DNA from: Promicromonospora sukumoe
GTDB taxonomy: Bacteria; Actinomycetota; Actinomycetes; Actinomycetales; Cellulomonadaceae
Assembly (NCBI RefSeq): GCF_014137995.1
Contig: NZ_JACGWV010000001.1
Location: 248,001 to 312,000 of the forward strand
Length of the DNA: 64,000 bases
Reading direction: 5' to 3'
Shown: positions 26,470 to 34,919 of the stretch, one piece after another
Layout: each line of letters begins with the position of its first letter
Numbering within the stretch: position 1 is the first letter of the stretch
Notes under the pieces: model-generated
What the model was told of the DNA's origin: nothing
Database searches by the model: none
The model's input: the letters and a program-made list of their open reading frames with translations, nothing else
Position numbers and translations under genes: made by a program

Positions 26470-26505
26470 ACGGGCCGCCGTCCCCCTGGGGGGACGGCGG
26501 CCCGT
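26470..26505. terminator. Strong stem-loop after the second LCP gene
   Basis: Perfect 17-bp arms (26470-26486 and 26489-26505) flank a two-base centre; the stem is almost all G/C. It lies between the LCP gene and the converging phosphohexomutase gene, consistent with a bidirectional terminator. Confidence 0.8.
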
Positions 26506-26522
26506 TCGGCGTTACCGGCGGG

Positions 26523-28304
26523 TCAGAGGCCCAGGACCGACCGGAGGTCCGCCTGCACGAGGGCGAGGCGCTTGCGCGCGGCCACCCGGGCCGCGGACAG
26601 CTCCTCGGCCGACGCCGCCGGGTCCACCGGCGCCACGACCTCGATGTAGCACTTGATCTTGGGCTCCGTGCCGCTGGGCCGCACGATCACACGGGTGTCC
26701 TCCGCGGTGAGCAGCACGACGCCGTCCGTCGGCGGCAGGCCGTTCAGGCCCTCGGCGAGGTCGCGCACGGAGTTCACGGGCGAGTCCGCCAGGGCCGACG
26801 GCGGCGCGTTGCGCAGCCACGTCATGGTCGTCTCGATCCGGGCGAGGTCCTCGAACCGCGCCGACACCTGCCCCGTGACGTGCAGGCCGCAGGCCCGTGC
26901 GATGTCGTCGAGGCGGTCCAGGAGCGTGCGGCCCTCGGCCGCGAGCCGGTCGGCGAGCTGCGCGACGGCGACCGCCGCCGACAGGCCGTCCTTGTCCCGC
27001 ACGTGCGCGGGGTCCACGCAGTAGCCCAGCGCCTCTTCGTAGCCGAAGATCAGGCCGGGCGCCCGGGAGATCCACTTGAAGCCCGTGAGCGTCGTGGCGT
27101 GCTCCAGCCCGTGCGCGCCGGCGATGGCGGCCAGCGCCCGCGACGACACGATCGAGCAGGCCAGCGTGCCGCCCGTAGCGGCCTCGACAGCCCGCTGGGC
27201 GGCCTCCCAGCCCAGCAGCATGCCGACCTCGTCGCCGTGCAGCATGCGCCAGCCCTGCGAGCCGGCCGTCTCCGCGCCCTGGTACGTCCCGTACTGCGGG
27301 TCGAACACGGCGACGGCACAGCGGTCGGCGTCCGGGTCGTTCGCGATGACCAGGTTCGCGTGCGCGTCCTGCGCCAGGGCGAGCGCCATGTCGATGGCGC
27401 CCGGCTCCTCGGGGTTGGGGAAGGCGACCGTCGGGAAGTCCGGGTCGGGCTCGACCTGCTCCTCGACCGGGACGACGTCGGTGAAGCCCGCCTCCGCCAG
27501 CACGCGGGCGATCGCGGTGCCGCCCACCCCGTGCAGCGAGGTGGTGACGATGCGCAGCCCGGTGCGCGGCGCGCCGTCGTGCAGCGTGGCCACGGCCCGG
27601 TGGTACTCGTCGGTGATCTCGGGGCCCAGGAGGGTCCAGCCGGACCCGGCACGGGGTACGTCGTTGGCGGCGCCCACCCGGGCGATCTCGCCCGCGATCC
27701 GGGCGTCGTACGGCGGGACGATCTGCGCGCCCTGCCCGGCCCCGGTGACGACCCGGCCGCCGAGGTAGACCTTGTACCCGTTGTCGGCGGCGGGGTTGTG
27801 GCTCGCGGTGACCATGACGCCGGCGTCGGCGGACAGGTGGCGCACCGCGAACGCGAGCACCGGTGTGGGGCCCGGCGCCGGCATGAGCAGCACCTCGGCC
27901 CCGGCCGCGACCAGCACGGCGGCGGTGTCCTGCGCGAAGTCGGCGGACCGGTACCGCGCGTCGTAGCCGACCACGACGCGCGGACGCACCCCGGCGGCCT
28001 CGGCCTGCAGGAACGCGGCGAGCCCCGCCGCGGCGGCGATCACCACGGCGCGGTTCATCCGGTTCGGCCCGGCCGCCATCGCGCCGCGCAGGCCCGCGGT
28101 GCCGAACTGCAGGGTCCCGGAGAACCGGTCGGCGAGCTCGGCGAGGGCCAGGTGGCCCATGTTCTCGTCGGTGGTCCGGGCGACGAGGTCGCGCAGGTCC
28201 GCGACGTCGTAGTCGTCGACGTCGGCGGCCATCCAGGCCTCCGCGCGCGCGACGAGGTCGGGTACGGAGGGCGCCCCGGTATCGGTCGGCAGGTTCGCGG
28301 CCAC
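26523..28304 (-). CDS. Phosphomannomutase/phosphoglucomutase-type phosphohexomutase
   Basis: The 593-residue alpha-D-phosphohexomutase shows the phosphoserine loop VTASHNPAADNGYK, the metal-binding loop NDPDADRCAV, the sugar-recognition loop FGYEEALGY, and the phosphate-binding loop VRPSGTEPKIK near the C-terminus. The extended length matches the PgmB/ManB-like group that acts on ribose-, glucose- or mannose-phosphates. GTG 28304 starts five bases after the PNP stop, so both genes form one operon; this coupling is common where the mutase converts pentose-1-phosphate released by PNP. Confidence 0.88.
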   Translation of the reverse strand: MAANLPTDTGAPSVPDLVARAEAWMAADVDDYDVADLRDLVARTTDENMGHLALAELADRFSGTLQFGTAGLRGAMAAGPNRMNRAVVIAAAAGLAAFLQAEAAGVRPRVVVGYDARYRSADFAQDTAAVLVAAGAEVLLMPAPGPTPVLAFAVRHLSADAGVMVTASHNPAADNGYKVYLGGRVVTGAGQGAQIVPPYDARIAGEIARVGAANDVPRAGSGWTLLGPEITDEYHRAVATLHDGAPRTGLRIVTTSLHGVGGTAIARVLAEAGFTDVVPVEEQVEPDPDFPTVAFPNPEEPGAIDMALALAQDAHANLVIANDPDADRCAVAVFDPQYGTYQGAETAGSQGWRMLHGDEVGMLLGWEAAQRAVEAATGGTLACSIVSSRALAAIAGAHGLEHATTLTGFKWISRAPGLIFGYEEALGYCVDPAHVRDKDGLSAAVAVAQLADRLAAEGRTLLDRLDDIARACGLHVTGQVSARFEDLARIETTMTWLRNAPPSALADSPVNSVRDLAEGLNGLPPTDGVVLLTAEDTRVIVRPSGTEPKIKCYIEVVAPVDPAASAEELSAARVAARKRLALVQADLRSVLGL

Positions 28305-28309
28305 GGGCG

Positions 28310-29149
28310 TCAGATCTGCTTGATCACTCGTGCGAGCAGGTCGCTGATGCGCGGCCCTGCCTCCTTGCCTGCCTCCAGCACCTCCTCGTGCGAGAGCGGG
28401 TGGGGGCTGATCCCGGCGGCCAGGTTCGTGGCCAGGGAGATGCCGAGCACGTCCATGCGGCAGTGCCGGGCGGCGATGGCCTCCAGCGCCGTGGACATGC
28501 CGACCAGGTCGGCGCCCATCAGCGAGGCCATCTTCACCTCGGCCGGCGTCTCGTACTGCGGGCCGTGGAACTGCGCGTACACGCCCTCGGGCAGGTCCGG
28601 GTCGACGGTCCGCGCGACGTCGCGCAGGCGCGGCGTGTACACGTCCGTCATGTCGGCGAACTTGGCGCCCTCCAGCGGGGTCTGCCCCGTGAGGTTCAGG
28701 TGGTCCTTGATCAGGACCGGCTGGCCAGGGCGCCAGCCGATGTGCACGCTGCCGCAGCCGTTGGTCAGGATCACGGTCTCGCAGCCGGCGGCCGCGGCGG
28801 TGCGGACGCCGTGCACCACGCGGCGGGGCCCGAGGCCCTCGTACAGGTGCGTCCGCGAGCCCAGGACGAGCGCGTGCCGCACGGCGCCGTCGGGCCGCTC
28901 GACGCGGATCGAGCGCGTGGTGGACCGGTGGCCCTGCACCGCGGGCTGCACGAAGCCGGGGATCTCCGCGGTGGGGATCTCCGCGACGACGTCGCCGATC
29001 AGCTCGGCCGCACCGCCCCACCCGGAGCCCAGGACCAGGGCGATGTCATGGCTCGGCACCCCGGTCTTGGCCGCGATGTACTCGGCGGCGGCGGCAGCGA
29101 CGTCGAACGGGTCGGTGGTCGGGTCGTCCAGATCTGGCTCCGTACTCAT
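28310..29149 (-). CDS. Purine nucleoside phosphorylase
   Basis: The 279-residue trimeric-type PNP cleaves purine nucleosides with phosphate. It shows VLGSGWGG (phosphate binding), GFVQPAVQGHRS, the EGLGPRRVVHGVR segment, ILTNGCGSV, HLNLTGQTPL and FHGPQYETPAE, as in the PunA family. It heads a two-gene operon with the phosphohexomutase and is divergent from the Lpd-like gene. A TAACCT -10 element six bases before the ATG indicates a leaderless transcript. Confidence 0.93.
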   Translation of the reverse strand: MSTEPDLDDPTTDPFDVAAAAAEYIAAKTGVPSHDIALVLGSGWGGAAELIGDVVAEIPTAEIPGFVQPAVQGHRSTTRSIRVERPDGAVRHALVLGSRTHLYEGLGPRRVVHGVRTAAAAGCETVILTNGCGSVHIGWRPGQPVLIKDHLNLTGQTPLEGAKFADMTDVYTPRLRDVARTVDPDLPEGVYAQFHGPQYETPAEVKMASLMGADLVGMSTALEAIAARHCRMDVLGISLATNLAAGISPHPLSHEEVLEAGKEAGPRISDLLARVIKQI

Positions 29150-29155
29150 GTTCCG

Positions 29156-29161
29156 AGGTTA
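29156..29161 (-). promoter_or_regulatory. -10 element TAACCT of the PNP gene
   Basis: Read on the minus strand, TAACCT ends six bases before the ATG at 29149, with no ribosome binding site between. Confidence 0.55.
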
Positions 29162-29225
29162 TCGCCACTTTCCCCCGGGCACCCACGGGGGCCGCGGCTC
29201 GGGGGCATCCGCCGACGATGCGAGA

Positions 29226-30782
29226 ATGGACCCCGTGACCTCCCTCGATCCCGCAGCAGTCCCGCACCGCGTCGTCGTCGTGGGAGGTGGCCCCGGAGGG
29301 TACGAGGCCGCGCTCGTGGCGCGCAGCCTGGGCGCCCAGGTCACCGTCGTGGAGCAGCAGGGGCTGGGCGGTGCGGCCGTGCTGACCGACGTCGTCCCCT
29401 CGAAGACGCTCATCGCCACCGCCGAGTGGATGACCATCGCCGACCGGGCCCCCGAGCTCGGCATCCGCATGCCCGACGACGAGGTGGACCCGCTGTCCGA
29501 CGTCGACGTCTCGCTGGCGACCGGCGGCATCCCCGTCGTCTCCGCCTACGCCGCCCCCGCGCTGAGCGGCGCGGGCGTGCAGGCGGCGGCGTCCGCGGCC
29601 GGGACCGTGGACAAGCGCAAGCACTTCGTGGACCTGCAGGCCGTGAACAAGCGCGTGCTCGCGCTGGCGCGGGCGCAGAGCGCTGACATCCGCGGTCGGC
29701 TGGAGCGCGAGGGCATCCGGATCGTCGCCGGCAAGGGCCGCCTCGACGGCCCCGCGCGTGTGGTCGCCGAGCTGGCCGACGGCGCCACCGAGGTGCTGGA
29801 GGCGGACTCCGTGCTCCTCGCGCTGGGGGCCACGCCGCGCACGCTGCCGACCGCCGTCCCGGACGGCGAGCGCATCCTGACCTGGACGCAGATGTACAAC
29901 CTGCGGGAGCTCCCCGAGCGGCTGATCGTGGTCGGCTCGGGCGTCACGGGCGCCGAGTTCGCCGGCGCGTACAACGCGCTGGGCTCCGACGTCGTGCTGG
30001 TCTCCAGCCGCGACCGCGTGCTCCCGGGCGAGGACGAGGACGCCGCCGAGCTGCTGGAGGGCGTGTTCCGCTCCCGCGGCATGACGGTCCTGTCCCGCTC
30101 GCGCGCGGCGTCCGCGGTGCGCACCGACGACGGCGTCGAGGTCACGCTGTCCGACGGGCGCGTGGTGCACGGCTCGCACGTGCTCGTCGCGGTCGGCGGC
30201 GTGCCGGCGACGTCGGGCATCGGCCTGGAGGAGGCGGGCGTGCGCCTCTCCGAGGGCGGGCACGTGGTCGTCGACCGGGTCTCGCGGACCTCGGTGCGCG
30301 GCGTGTACGCGTCCGGCGACTGCACCGGCGTGCTCCCGCTCGCCTCCGTGGCCGCGATGCAGGGCCGGATCGCGATGGCGCACGCCCTGGGCGACGCCGT
30401 CCAGCCGCTGGCGCTGCGCACCGTCGCGTCCAACATCTTCACCGCCCCCGAGATCGCGACCGTCGGGTACAGCGAGGAGAAGCTGCGCGCGCAGAACTCC
30501 CGCTACATCACCACCACGCTGCCGCTCGCCCGCAACCCGCGCGCCAAGATGCTCGGCGTCAAGGACGGGTTCGTGAAGCTCTTCGCGCACCCCGAGGCCG
30601 GCGTGGTGCTCGGCGGGGTCGTCGTGGCGCCGCGGGCGTCGGAGCTGATCTTCCCGATCACGCTGGCCGTGCAGCACCGGCTCACCGTGGAGAACGTGGC
30701 CTCGGCGTTCACGATCTACCCGTCGCTCTCCGGGTCCATCGCGGAGGGCGCGCGCGTGCTGGACGCGCGGGTCGGCAAGTAG
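29226..30782 (+). CDS. Lpd-like flavoprotein disulfide reductase lacking the redox cysteines
   Basis: The 518-residue protein has the FAD motif VVVGGGPGGYEAAL, the NAD(P) motif VVGSGVTGAEFA, YASGDCTG and a C-terminal dimerisation domain. Where active lipoamide dehydrogenases have the Cys-x4-Cys pair, it reads LGGAAVLTDVVPSKTL, so both redox cysteines are absent. Mycobacterial LpdA (Rv3303c) has the same lack and works as a NAD(P)H-quinone reductase; by analogy that is the likely role. An insertion of roughly 30 residues (around 80-110) contains alternating Ala/Gly-rich sequence. ATG 29226 is preferred; GTG 29235 is possible. Confidence 0.82.
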   Translation: MDPVTSLDPAAVPHRVVVVGGGPGGYEAALVARSLGAQVTVVEQQGLGGAAVLTDVVPSKTLIATAEWMTIADRAPELGIRMPDDEVDPLSDVDVSLATGGIPVVSAYAAPALSGAGVQAAASAAGTVDKRKHFVDLQAVNKRVLALARAQSADIRGRLEREGIRIVAGKGRLDGPARVVAELADGATEVLEADSVLLALGATPRTLPTAVPDGERILTWTQMYNLRELPERLIVVGSGVTGAEFAGAYNALGSDVVLVSSRDRVLPGEDEDAAELLEGVFRSRGMTVLSRSRAASAVRTDDGVEVTLSDGRVVHGSHVLVAVGGVPATSGIGLEEAGVRLSEGGHVVVDRVSRTSVRGVYASGDCTGVLPLASVAAMQGRIAMAHALGDAVQPLALRTVASNIFTAPEIATVGYSEEKLRAQNSRYITTTLPLARNPRAKMLGVKDGFVKLFAHPEAGVVLGGVVVAPRASELIFPITLAVQHRLTVENVASAFTIYPSLSGSIAEGARVLDARVGK

Positions 30783-30826
30783 GGGCGCAGACACCGATCG
30801 AGACCCGAGGGTCTCGGGGGGACTGT

Positions 30827-30891
30827 ACGAATTCGGGGTCGGTTGCTCTGCGTAGACAATGTCTACGCAGAGCAACCGACCCCGAATTCGT
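30827..30891. repeat. Perfect 65-bp palindrome (32-bp arms) after the Lpd-like gene
   Basis: Arms 30827-30858 and 30860-30891 are fully complementary around a single central base. The GC content is far below that of the genome. It sits 44 bases beyond the Lpd-like stop and 46 bases before the end of the converging gene, so it can act as a bidirectional terminator. A smaller hairpin (GAGACC/GGTCTC, about 30800-30815) precedes it. Confidence 0.9.
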
Positions 30892-30937
30892 GGTGTCTAC
30901 CTGGGAGCGGATCTGCGCTGACCGCTGCGCCTCCGGC

Positions 30938-31402
30938 TCATGAGATGGAGGCGTCGAGGACTATGTGGCTGCCCTCGACCTTCGCGCCCGTGACGGTCAC
31001 GCCCGGGAACTTGGCCTCCAGCAGGCGCTCGACGTCGACGGCGATCCGCGCGTCGGGCTGCACGTCCACGACACCCGGCGGCAGGCCCTGCTTGGCGACC
31101 TCCTGCTCGATCGGCGCCGCGGCCAGGCTGAGCAGCCGGTGCGCCGGGAGGCCCGCCGCGTTCACCTCGACGGAGAGCGTGGCGACGCCGCGCTCGAACG
31201 ACGCCAGCTTCACGTCGGCGCGCACGATCGGGGCGATCTTGACGGCCAGCTTGAGCGGGCCGGGCAGGGTCTCCAGACGGCGCAGGTCCGCGACCACACG
31301 AATCACGTCCCCGTCGCCGACGACGGAGCTGATGACGGGCGGGGCCTGCTTGGCGATCCTCGCCAGGCCGAGCACCTCTTCGGGCGCGATCCGGATATGC
31401 AC
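30938..31402 (-). CDS. Uncharacterised protein, paralogue of the gene at 32083-32553
   Basis: I do not recognise this 154-residue soluble protein. It aligns over its length with the protein at 32083-32553: both start with a short P-E-E segment, share VTADLRRL/VVADLRRL, a central AKIAP-type stretch, the motif N/D-AAGLPA-x-x-L-L-x-L-A, and end in a beta-rich part with LLxxxF. There is no signal peptide. GTG 31402 has a -10 element (TAGGGT) six bases upstream that contains the stop codon of the Nudix gene. Confidence 0.7.
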   Translation of the reverse strand: MHIRIAPEEVLGLARIAKQAPPVISSVVGDGDVIRVVADLRRLETLPGPLKLAVKIAPIVRADVKLASFERGVATLSVEVNAAGLPAHRLLSLAAAPIEQEVAKQGLPPGVVDVQPDARIAVDVERLLEAKFPGVTVTGAKVEGSHIVLDASIS

Positions 31403-31408
31403 GATTCG

Positions 31409-31414
31409 ACCCTA
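31409..31414 (-). promoter_or_regulatory. -10 element TAGGGT of the 30938-31402 gene
   Basis: The hexamer ends six bases before GTG 31402, predicting a leaderless transcript; its TAG is also the stop codon of the Nudix gene. Confidence 0.5.
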
Positions 31415-31912
31415 ACCCAGCAAGGTGAGCAGGCGAGGCAGGGCGTGGCCGAACGCGGGCAGCAGGCTCAGCCCGTCGACCTCGTCGAGGCCGACCCAGC
31501 GCACCTCCAGGCTCTCGGGATCGGCTGCGCGGGGCTCGACGACGTGCCCGGGGGCGACATCAGCCACGACCGTCGTGTATGTCCAGGCCGGGTGCTCCAG
31601 CACGTGCGTGCCCACCACGTGCACCGCGGCCGGGTCGATCGCGGCCTCCTCGGCGGCCTCGCGCAGCGCGCCGTCCTCGGGCTTCTCGTCGGGGGCGAGG
31701 GCGCCGCCCGGGATGCCCCAGGTGCCGCCCATGTGCGACCAGAGGGCACGGTGCTGGAGCACCATCGCCGACGGCGCCCCGGCGTCGTCCCGGCGGACGA
31801 GGAGCAGCCCCGCCGCGCCGAACAGGCCCCAGTGCCGGTGGTCCCCGCAGGTCACCCAGCCGTCGCCGTCGTGCCGGTGGAGGTCACTGGGGGGCACTGT
31901 CGGGTTCGGCAC
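31412..31912 (-). CDS. Nudix hydrolase
   Basis: The 166-residue protein carries a Nudix box, GALAPDEKPEDGALREAAEE, matching GX5EX7REUXEEXGU except that the late Gly is Ala. Nudix enzymes cleave nucleoside diphosphates linked to another moiety; the substrate here is not predictable. The N-terminal half (HWGLFGAAGLLLV) and the box region resemble MutT-type house-cleaning enzymes. It starts at GTG 31912 and lies between two paralogous unknown genes. Confidence 0.88.
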   Translation of the reverse strand: MPNPTVPPSDLHRHDGDGWVTCGDHRHWGLFGAAGLLLVRRDDAGAPSAMVLQHRALWSHMGGTWGIPGGALAPDEKPEDGALREAAEEAAIDPAAVHVVGTHVLEHPAWTYTTVVADVAPGHVVEPRAADPESLEVRWVGLDEVDGLSLLPAFGHALPRLLTLLG

Positions 31913-31990
31913 GGCGTCAGTCTCTCAGGTCGGGCGCGGGCTGTCAGCGACGGGCCCCGCACGGCCCACCACGGCGGCGAGGAACGCGAA

Positions 31991-32046
31991 CGGCGCCCCG
32001 TCCCTCGTGCACCTCGCCGTGGCGGGTGCGGAGGGACGGGGCGCCG
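31991..32046. terminator. Stem-loop with 16-bp perfect arms
   Basis: CGGCGCCCCGTCCCTC (31991-32006) pairs perfectly with 32031-32046 around a 24-base loop. It lies after the stop of the 32083-32553 gene, in the 170-base gap before the Nudix gene, so it probably terminates the former. Confidence 0.7.
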
Positions 32047-32082
32047 TCCGGCAGGTGCTGGGTCAGGTGCTCAGTCTGGCGC

Positions 32083-32553
32083 TCAGGCCTGGGCGGGGAC
32101 GCCCTCGACGACGACCTTGCCGCCCTCGAAGCGGAAGTCCGTCACCTCGGTGAACTGGCCGCGCATCAGCGCGAGCAGGTCGAGCGAGACCGTGCCGTCC
32201 TTGCGGAGCTGCACGGCGTTCTCCGGCAGGCCGCTCTTGCGCGCCATCTTCTCGATGGTGCCGGAGGCGAGGGGGAGCAGCTTGGTGGCGGGCAGGCCGG
32301 CGGCGTCCGCCTCGACCTTGAGCACCGCGATGTTCTGCCACACCGACGTGATCCGCGCCGACGCGTGCATGACCGGGACGGCCTTGGCCGCGATCTTCAC
32401 GGGCAGCGGGGCATACGCCAGGCGGCGCAGGTCCGCGGTGACGGCGATGACGCCGTCGTCGCAGGTCAGCTCGCTGACGAACGACGGAAGGGACTTGCGA
32501 GGGCGAACGAGGGCAATCGCCTCTTCGGGGCTGAGGACTACGACGTGTGTCAC
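32083..32553 (-). CDS. Uncharacterised protein, paralogue of the gene at 30938-31402
   Basis: The 156-residue soluble protein is related to the product of 30938-31402 and shares its motif order (PEEAIALVRP, VTADLRRLAYAPLPVKIAAKAVP, ADAAGLPATKLLPLASGTIE). I cannot place the pair in a named family. It starts at GTG 32553 with a TAGGTT -10 element seven bases upstream. The two paralogues bracket the Nudix gene, and a strong stem-loop separates this copy from it. Confidence 0.7.
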   Translation of the reverse strand: MTHVVVLSPEEAIALVRPRKSLPSFVSELTCDDGVIAVTADLRRLAYAPLPVKIAAKAVPVMHASARITSVWQNIAVLKVEADAAGLPATKLLPLASGTIEKMARKSGLPENAVQLRKDGTVSLDLLALMRGQFTEVTDFRFEGGKVVVEGVPAQA

Positions 32554-32560
32554 GTCGCAG

Positions 32561-32566
32561 AACCTA
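32561..32566 (-). promoter_or_regulatory. -10 element TAGGTT of the 32083-32553 gene
   Basis: Read on the minus strand, the hexamer ends seven bases before GTG 32553; no ribosome binding site is present. Confidence 0.55.
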
Positions 32567-32698
32567 GCGGATCACATGGTGCCCGAAGAGCACACCTGGT
32601 TCCTATCAGGTGTGAACGGGCCCTTTTCACCCGTGTTGATGTCGGAAATCACCCGATGTTCGGGCTCAGGCCGACGATCTTGCCCGGTCCGCCTGCGC

Positions 32699-34504
32699 TC
32701 AGTCGACGATCTCGCAGAGCGGGGCGCCCGCCGTCACGCCCGCACCCGGCGCGGCCGTCAGGGACCGGATCGTGCCCGCGCGGTGCGCCAGGATCGGCTG
32801 CTCCATCTTCATGGCCTCCAGCACGACGATCAGGTCGCCCTCGGCCACCTGCGCGCCGTCCTCCACCGCGACCTTGACGATGGTGCCCTGCATGGGCGAG
32901 GCGAGCGTGTTGCCCGTGGCGGCGCTCGACGCCTTGCCACCACCGGCGCGCCGGGTGGGACGCCGGGCGGCGTTGGCGGTACGCGCGCGGCCGGCGGCGA
33001 CGCCGAGGCCCGCGGGCAGCACGACCTCGAGGCGGCGTCCGCCCACCTCGACGACGACGCGCTCGGCCGTGACCTCCTCCTCGGCGTCGGGCGCCGGGGC
33101 GGGCACGGCCGGGGCCAGCGTCTTGAGCTCGTCGGCGAACTCGGTCTCGATCCAGCGGGTGTGCACGCGGAACGGCTTGCCGTCCGTCGGGACGAACGCC
33201 TCGGCGTCGAGCACCGCCTTGTGGAACGGGACCACCGTGGGGATGCCCTCGACCACGAGCTCGCGCAGGGCGCGGCGGGCCCGCTTGACCGCCTGCTGGC
33301 GCGTGGCGCCCGTGACGATGAGCTTGGCGATCATGGAGTCGAACGCGCCGGAGACCGTGTCGCCCGCGACGACACCCGTGTCGACGCGCACGCCCGGGCC
33401 CGACGGCCACGTGATCGTGTTCAGGCGGCCCGGCGCCGGCAGGAAGCCCGCGGCCGGGTCCTCGCCGTTGATGCGGAACTCGAGGGAGTGCCCGCGGATC
33501 GCGGGGGAGTCGTAGCCCAGCGGCTCGCCCGCGGCGATGCGCAGCTGCTCGCGGACCAGGTCGATGCCCGTGACCTCCTCGGTCACCGGGTGCTCGACCT
33601 GGAGGCGGGTGTTCACCTCGAGGAACGAGATGGTGCCGTCGAGGCCCACCAGGAACTCGCAGGTGCCGGCGCCCACGTACCCGGCCTCGCGCAGGATGGC
33701 CTCCGAGGCCATGTACAGCGACTTCTCCTGCTCGGGCGTGAGGAACGGCGCGGGGGCCTCCTCGACGAGCTTCTGGTGCCGGCGCTGCAGGGAGCAGTCC
33801 CGGGTGGACACCACGACGACGTTGCCGTGGGTGTCCGCGAGGCACTGGGTCTCCACGTGGCGCGGCTTGTCGAGGTAGCGCTCCACGAAGCACTCGCCCC
33901 GGCCGAACGCCGCCGTCGCCTCGCGGACCGCCGAGTCGAACAGCTCGTCGATCTCGTCGAAGGTGCGCGCGACCTTGAGGCCGCGGCCGCCGCCGCCGAA
34001 CGCCGCCTTGATGGCGATGGGCAGGCCGAACTCCTCGGCGAAGGCCCGGACCTCGCTGCTGTCCTTGACCGGGTCGGCCGTGCCGGGCACCAGCGGGGCG
34101 CCCGCGCGCTGCGCGATGTGCCGGGCGCTCACCTTGTCGCCCAGCGCGTCGATGGCCGACGGCGGCGGGCCGATCCAGACGAGCCCCGCGTCGAGCACCG
34201 CCTGGGCGAACTCGGCGTTCTCGGACAGGAACCCGTAGCCCGGGTGCACGGCGTCGGCGCCGGACCGGCGGGCGACGTCGAGCAGCTTGGCCGGGTCGAG
34301 GTACGTGTCCGCGGCGCGGGCGCCGCCGAGGGCGAACGCCTCGTCGGCGATGCGCACGTGCATGGCCTCGCGGTCCTGGTCGGCGTAGACGGCGACGGAC
34401 GCCAGCCCCGCATCGGCGCATCCGCGGGCCACGCGGACGGCGATCTCGCCACGGTTGGCGATGAGCACCTTCGAGATGGTTCGGGGCAGGCTGGAACTAG
34501 GCAC
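32699..34504 (-). CDS. accA: Acyl-CoA carboxylase alpha chain (biotin carboxylase plus BCCP)
   Basis: The 601-residue protein carries biotin carboxylase ([27 protein letters not shown], the ATP-grasp loop [27 protein letters not shown]) followed by a biotin carboxyl carrier domain. The biotinylated Lys lies in [11 protein letters not shown] near residue 567. It carboxylates biotin for acetyl- and propionyl-CoA carboxylation, feeding fatty-acid synthesis. The partner beta and epsilon subunits are encoded at 38672-41077, and the biotin ligase at 41198. It starts at GTG 34504; TACGGT lies five bases upstream. Confidence 0.95.
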   Translation of the reverse strand: MPSSSLPRTISKVLIANRGEIAVRVARGCADAGLASVAVYADQDREAMHVRIADEAFALGGARAADTYLDPAKLLDVARRSGADAVHPGYGFLSENAEFAQAVLDAGLVWIGPPPSAIDALGDKVSARHIAQRAGAPLVPGTADPVKDSSEVRAFAEEFGLPIAIKAAFGGGGRGLKVARTFDEIDELFDSAVREATAAFGRGECFVERYLDKPRHVETQCLADTHGNVVVVSTRDCSLQRRHQKLVEEAPAPFLTPEQEKSLYMASEAILREAGYVGAGTCEFLVGLDGTISFLEVNTRLQVEHPVTEEVTGIDLVREQLRIAAGEPLGYDSPAIRGHSLEFRINGEDPAAGFLPAPGRLNTITWPSGPGVRVDTGVVAGDTVSGAFDSMIAKLIVTGATRQQAVKRARRALRELVVEGIPTVVPFHKAVLDAEAFVPTDGKPFRVHTRWIETEFADELKTLAPAVPAPAPDAEEEVTAERVVVEVGGRRLEVVLPAGLGVAAGRARTANAARRPTRRAGGGKASSAATGNTLASPMQGTIVKVAVEDGAQVAEGDLIVVLEAMKMEQPILAHRAGTIRSLTAAPGAGVTAGAPLCEIVD

Positions 34505-34509
34505 GGCTC

Positions 34510-34515
34510 ACCGTA
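34510..34515 (-). promoter_or_regulatory. -10 element TACGGT of the acyl-CoA carboxylase alpha gene
   Basis: Read on the minus strand, the hexamer ends five bases before GTG 34504, slightly closer than in the other leaderless candidates of this window. Confidence 0.4.
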
Positions 34516-34722
34516 ACCCGGGTATCCAGGACCTATGTACCGCCTCCGGGCACGCGGCGGAAAGTCTGGAGGCCAGACCAACCCCGGAGCGGCGCGTTTG
34601 GAGGATCCACACATGGCGTCGGCACTGTGCAGTCCACTGAGCCGCCCGGCCTTGTGGGTATCGGGTAAACGCCGCCGGCTTGCGCGCGCCGGGGTGGGCC
34701 TGTGGGAGTGACCGCGGCGGTA

Positions 34723-34752
34723 GTTGCGGAATGAGCGCCCAGAGTGCAACCC
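34723..34752. repeat. Left copy of a 30-bp direct repeat flanking the AbiEi/DUF559 gene
   Basis: Matches 35930-35959 at 27 of 30 positions. The sequence continues into a weak hairpin (ATGAGCGC with GCGTTCAT) around the conserved GAGTGCAACCC. Confidence 0.75.
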
Positions 34753-34919
34753 AGCCCGCGTTCATCTGCTCCAGCGTGAGATCAGTCTTGTGGGGGCGGG
34801 GCCTCGCGTGAGCCGGGGGAACGGGGCGAGCGCGACCACAGGGGGTCGTTTCGGGTGGTTGTGCACAGGGTGGTTCAGCCGGCCGTCGTGGGGCCGGTGG
34901 TCGGTGTGGGATCGGCAGC

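Larger units (their letters stand above)
34505..34919. other. 415-base stretch without a convincing gene
   Basis: It holds the promoter of the carboxylase alpha gene at its left, a short ORF (34613-34711) that I do not accept as a gene, the left copy of the 30-bp repeat at 34723, and presumably the promoter of the AbiEi/DUF559 gene. I see nothing else. Confidence 0.6.

Noticed and set aside
26880..29225. Very long plus-strand frame leading into the Lpd-like gene
   Set aside because: It is antisense to the phosphohexomutase and PNP genes, whose motifs are clear; only the part from 29226 is real.
34613..34711. 32-codon ORF with a GGAGG upstream
   Set aside because: No family motif, composition like non-coding frames, and it lies in a repeat-containing intergenic region; the ribosome binding site alone is weak evidence.
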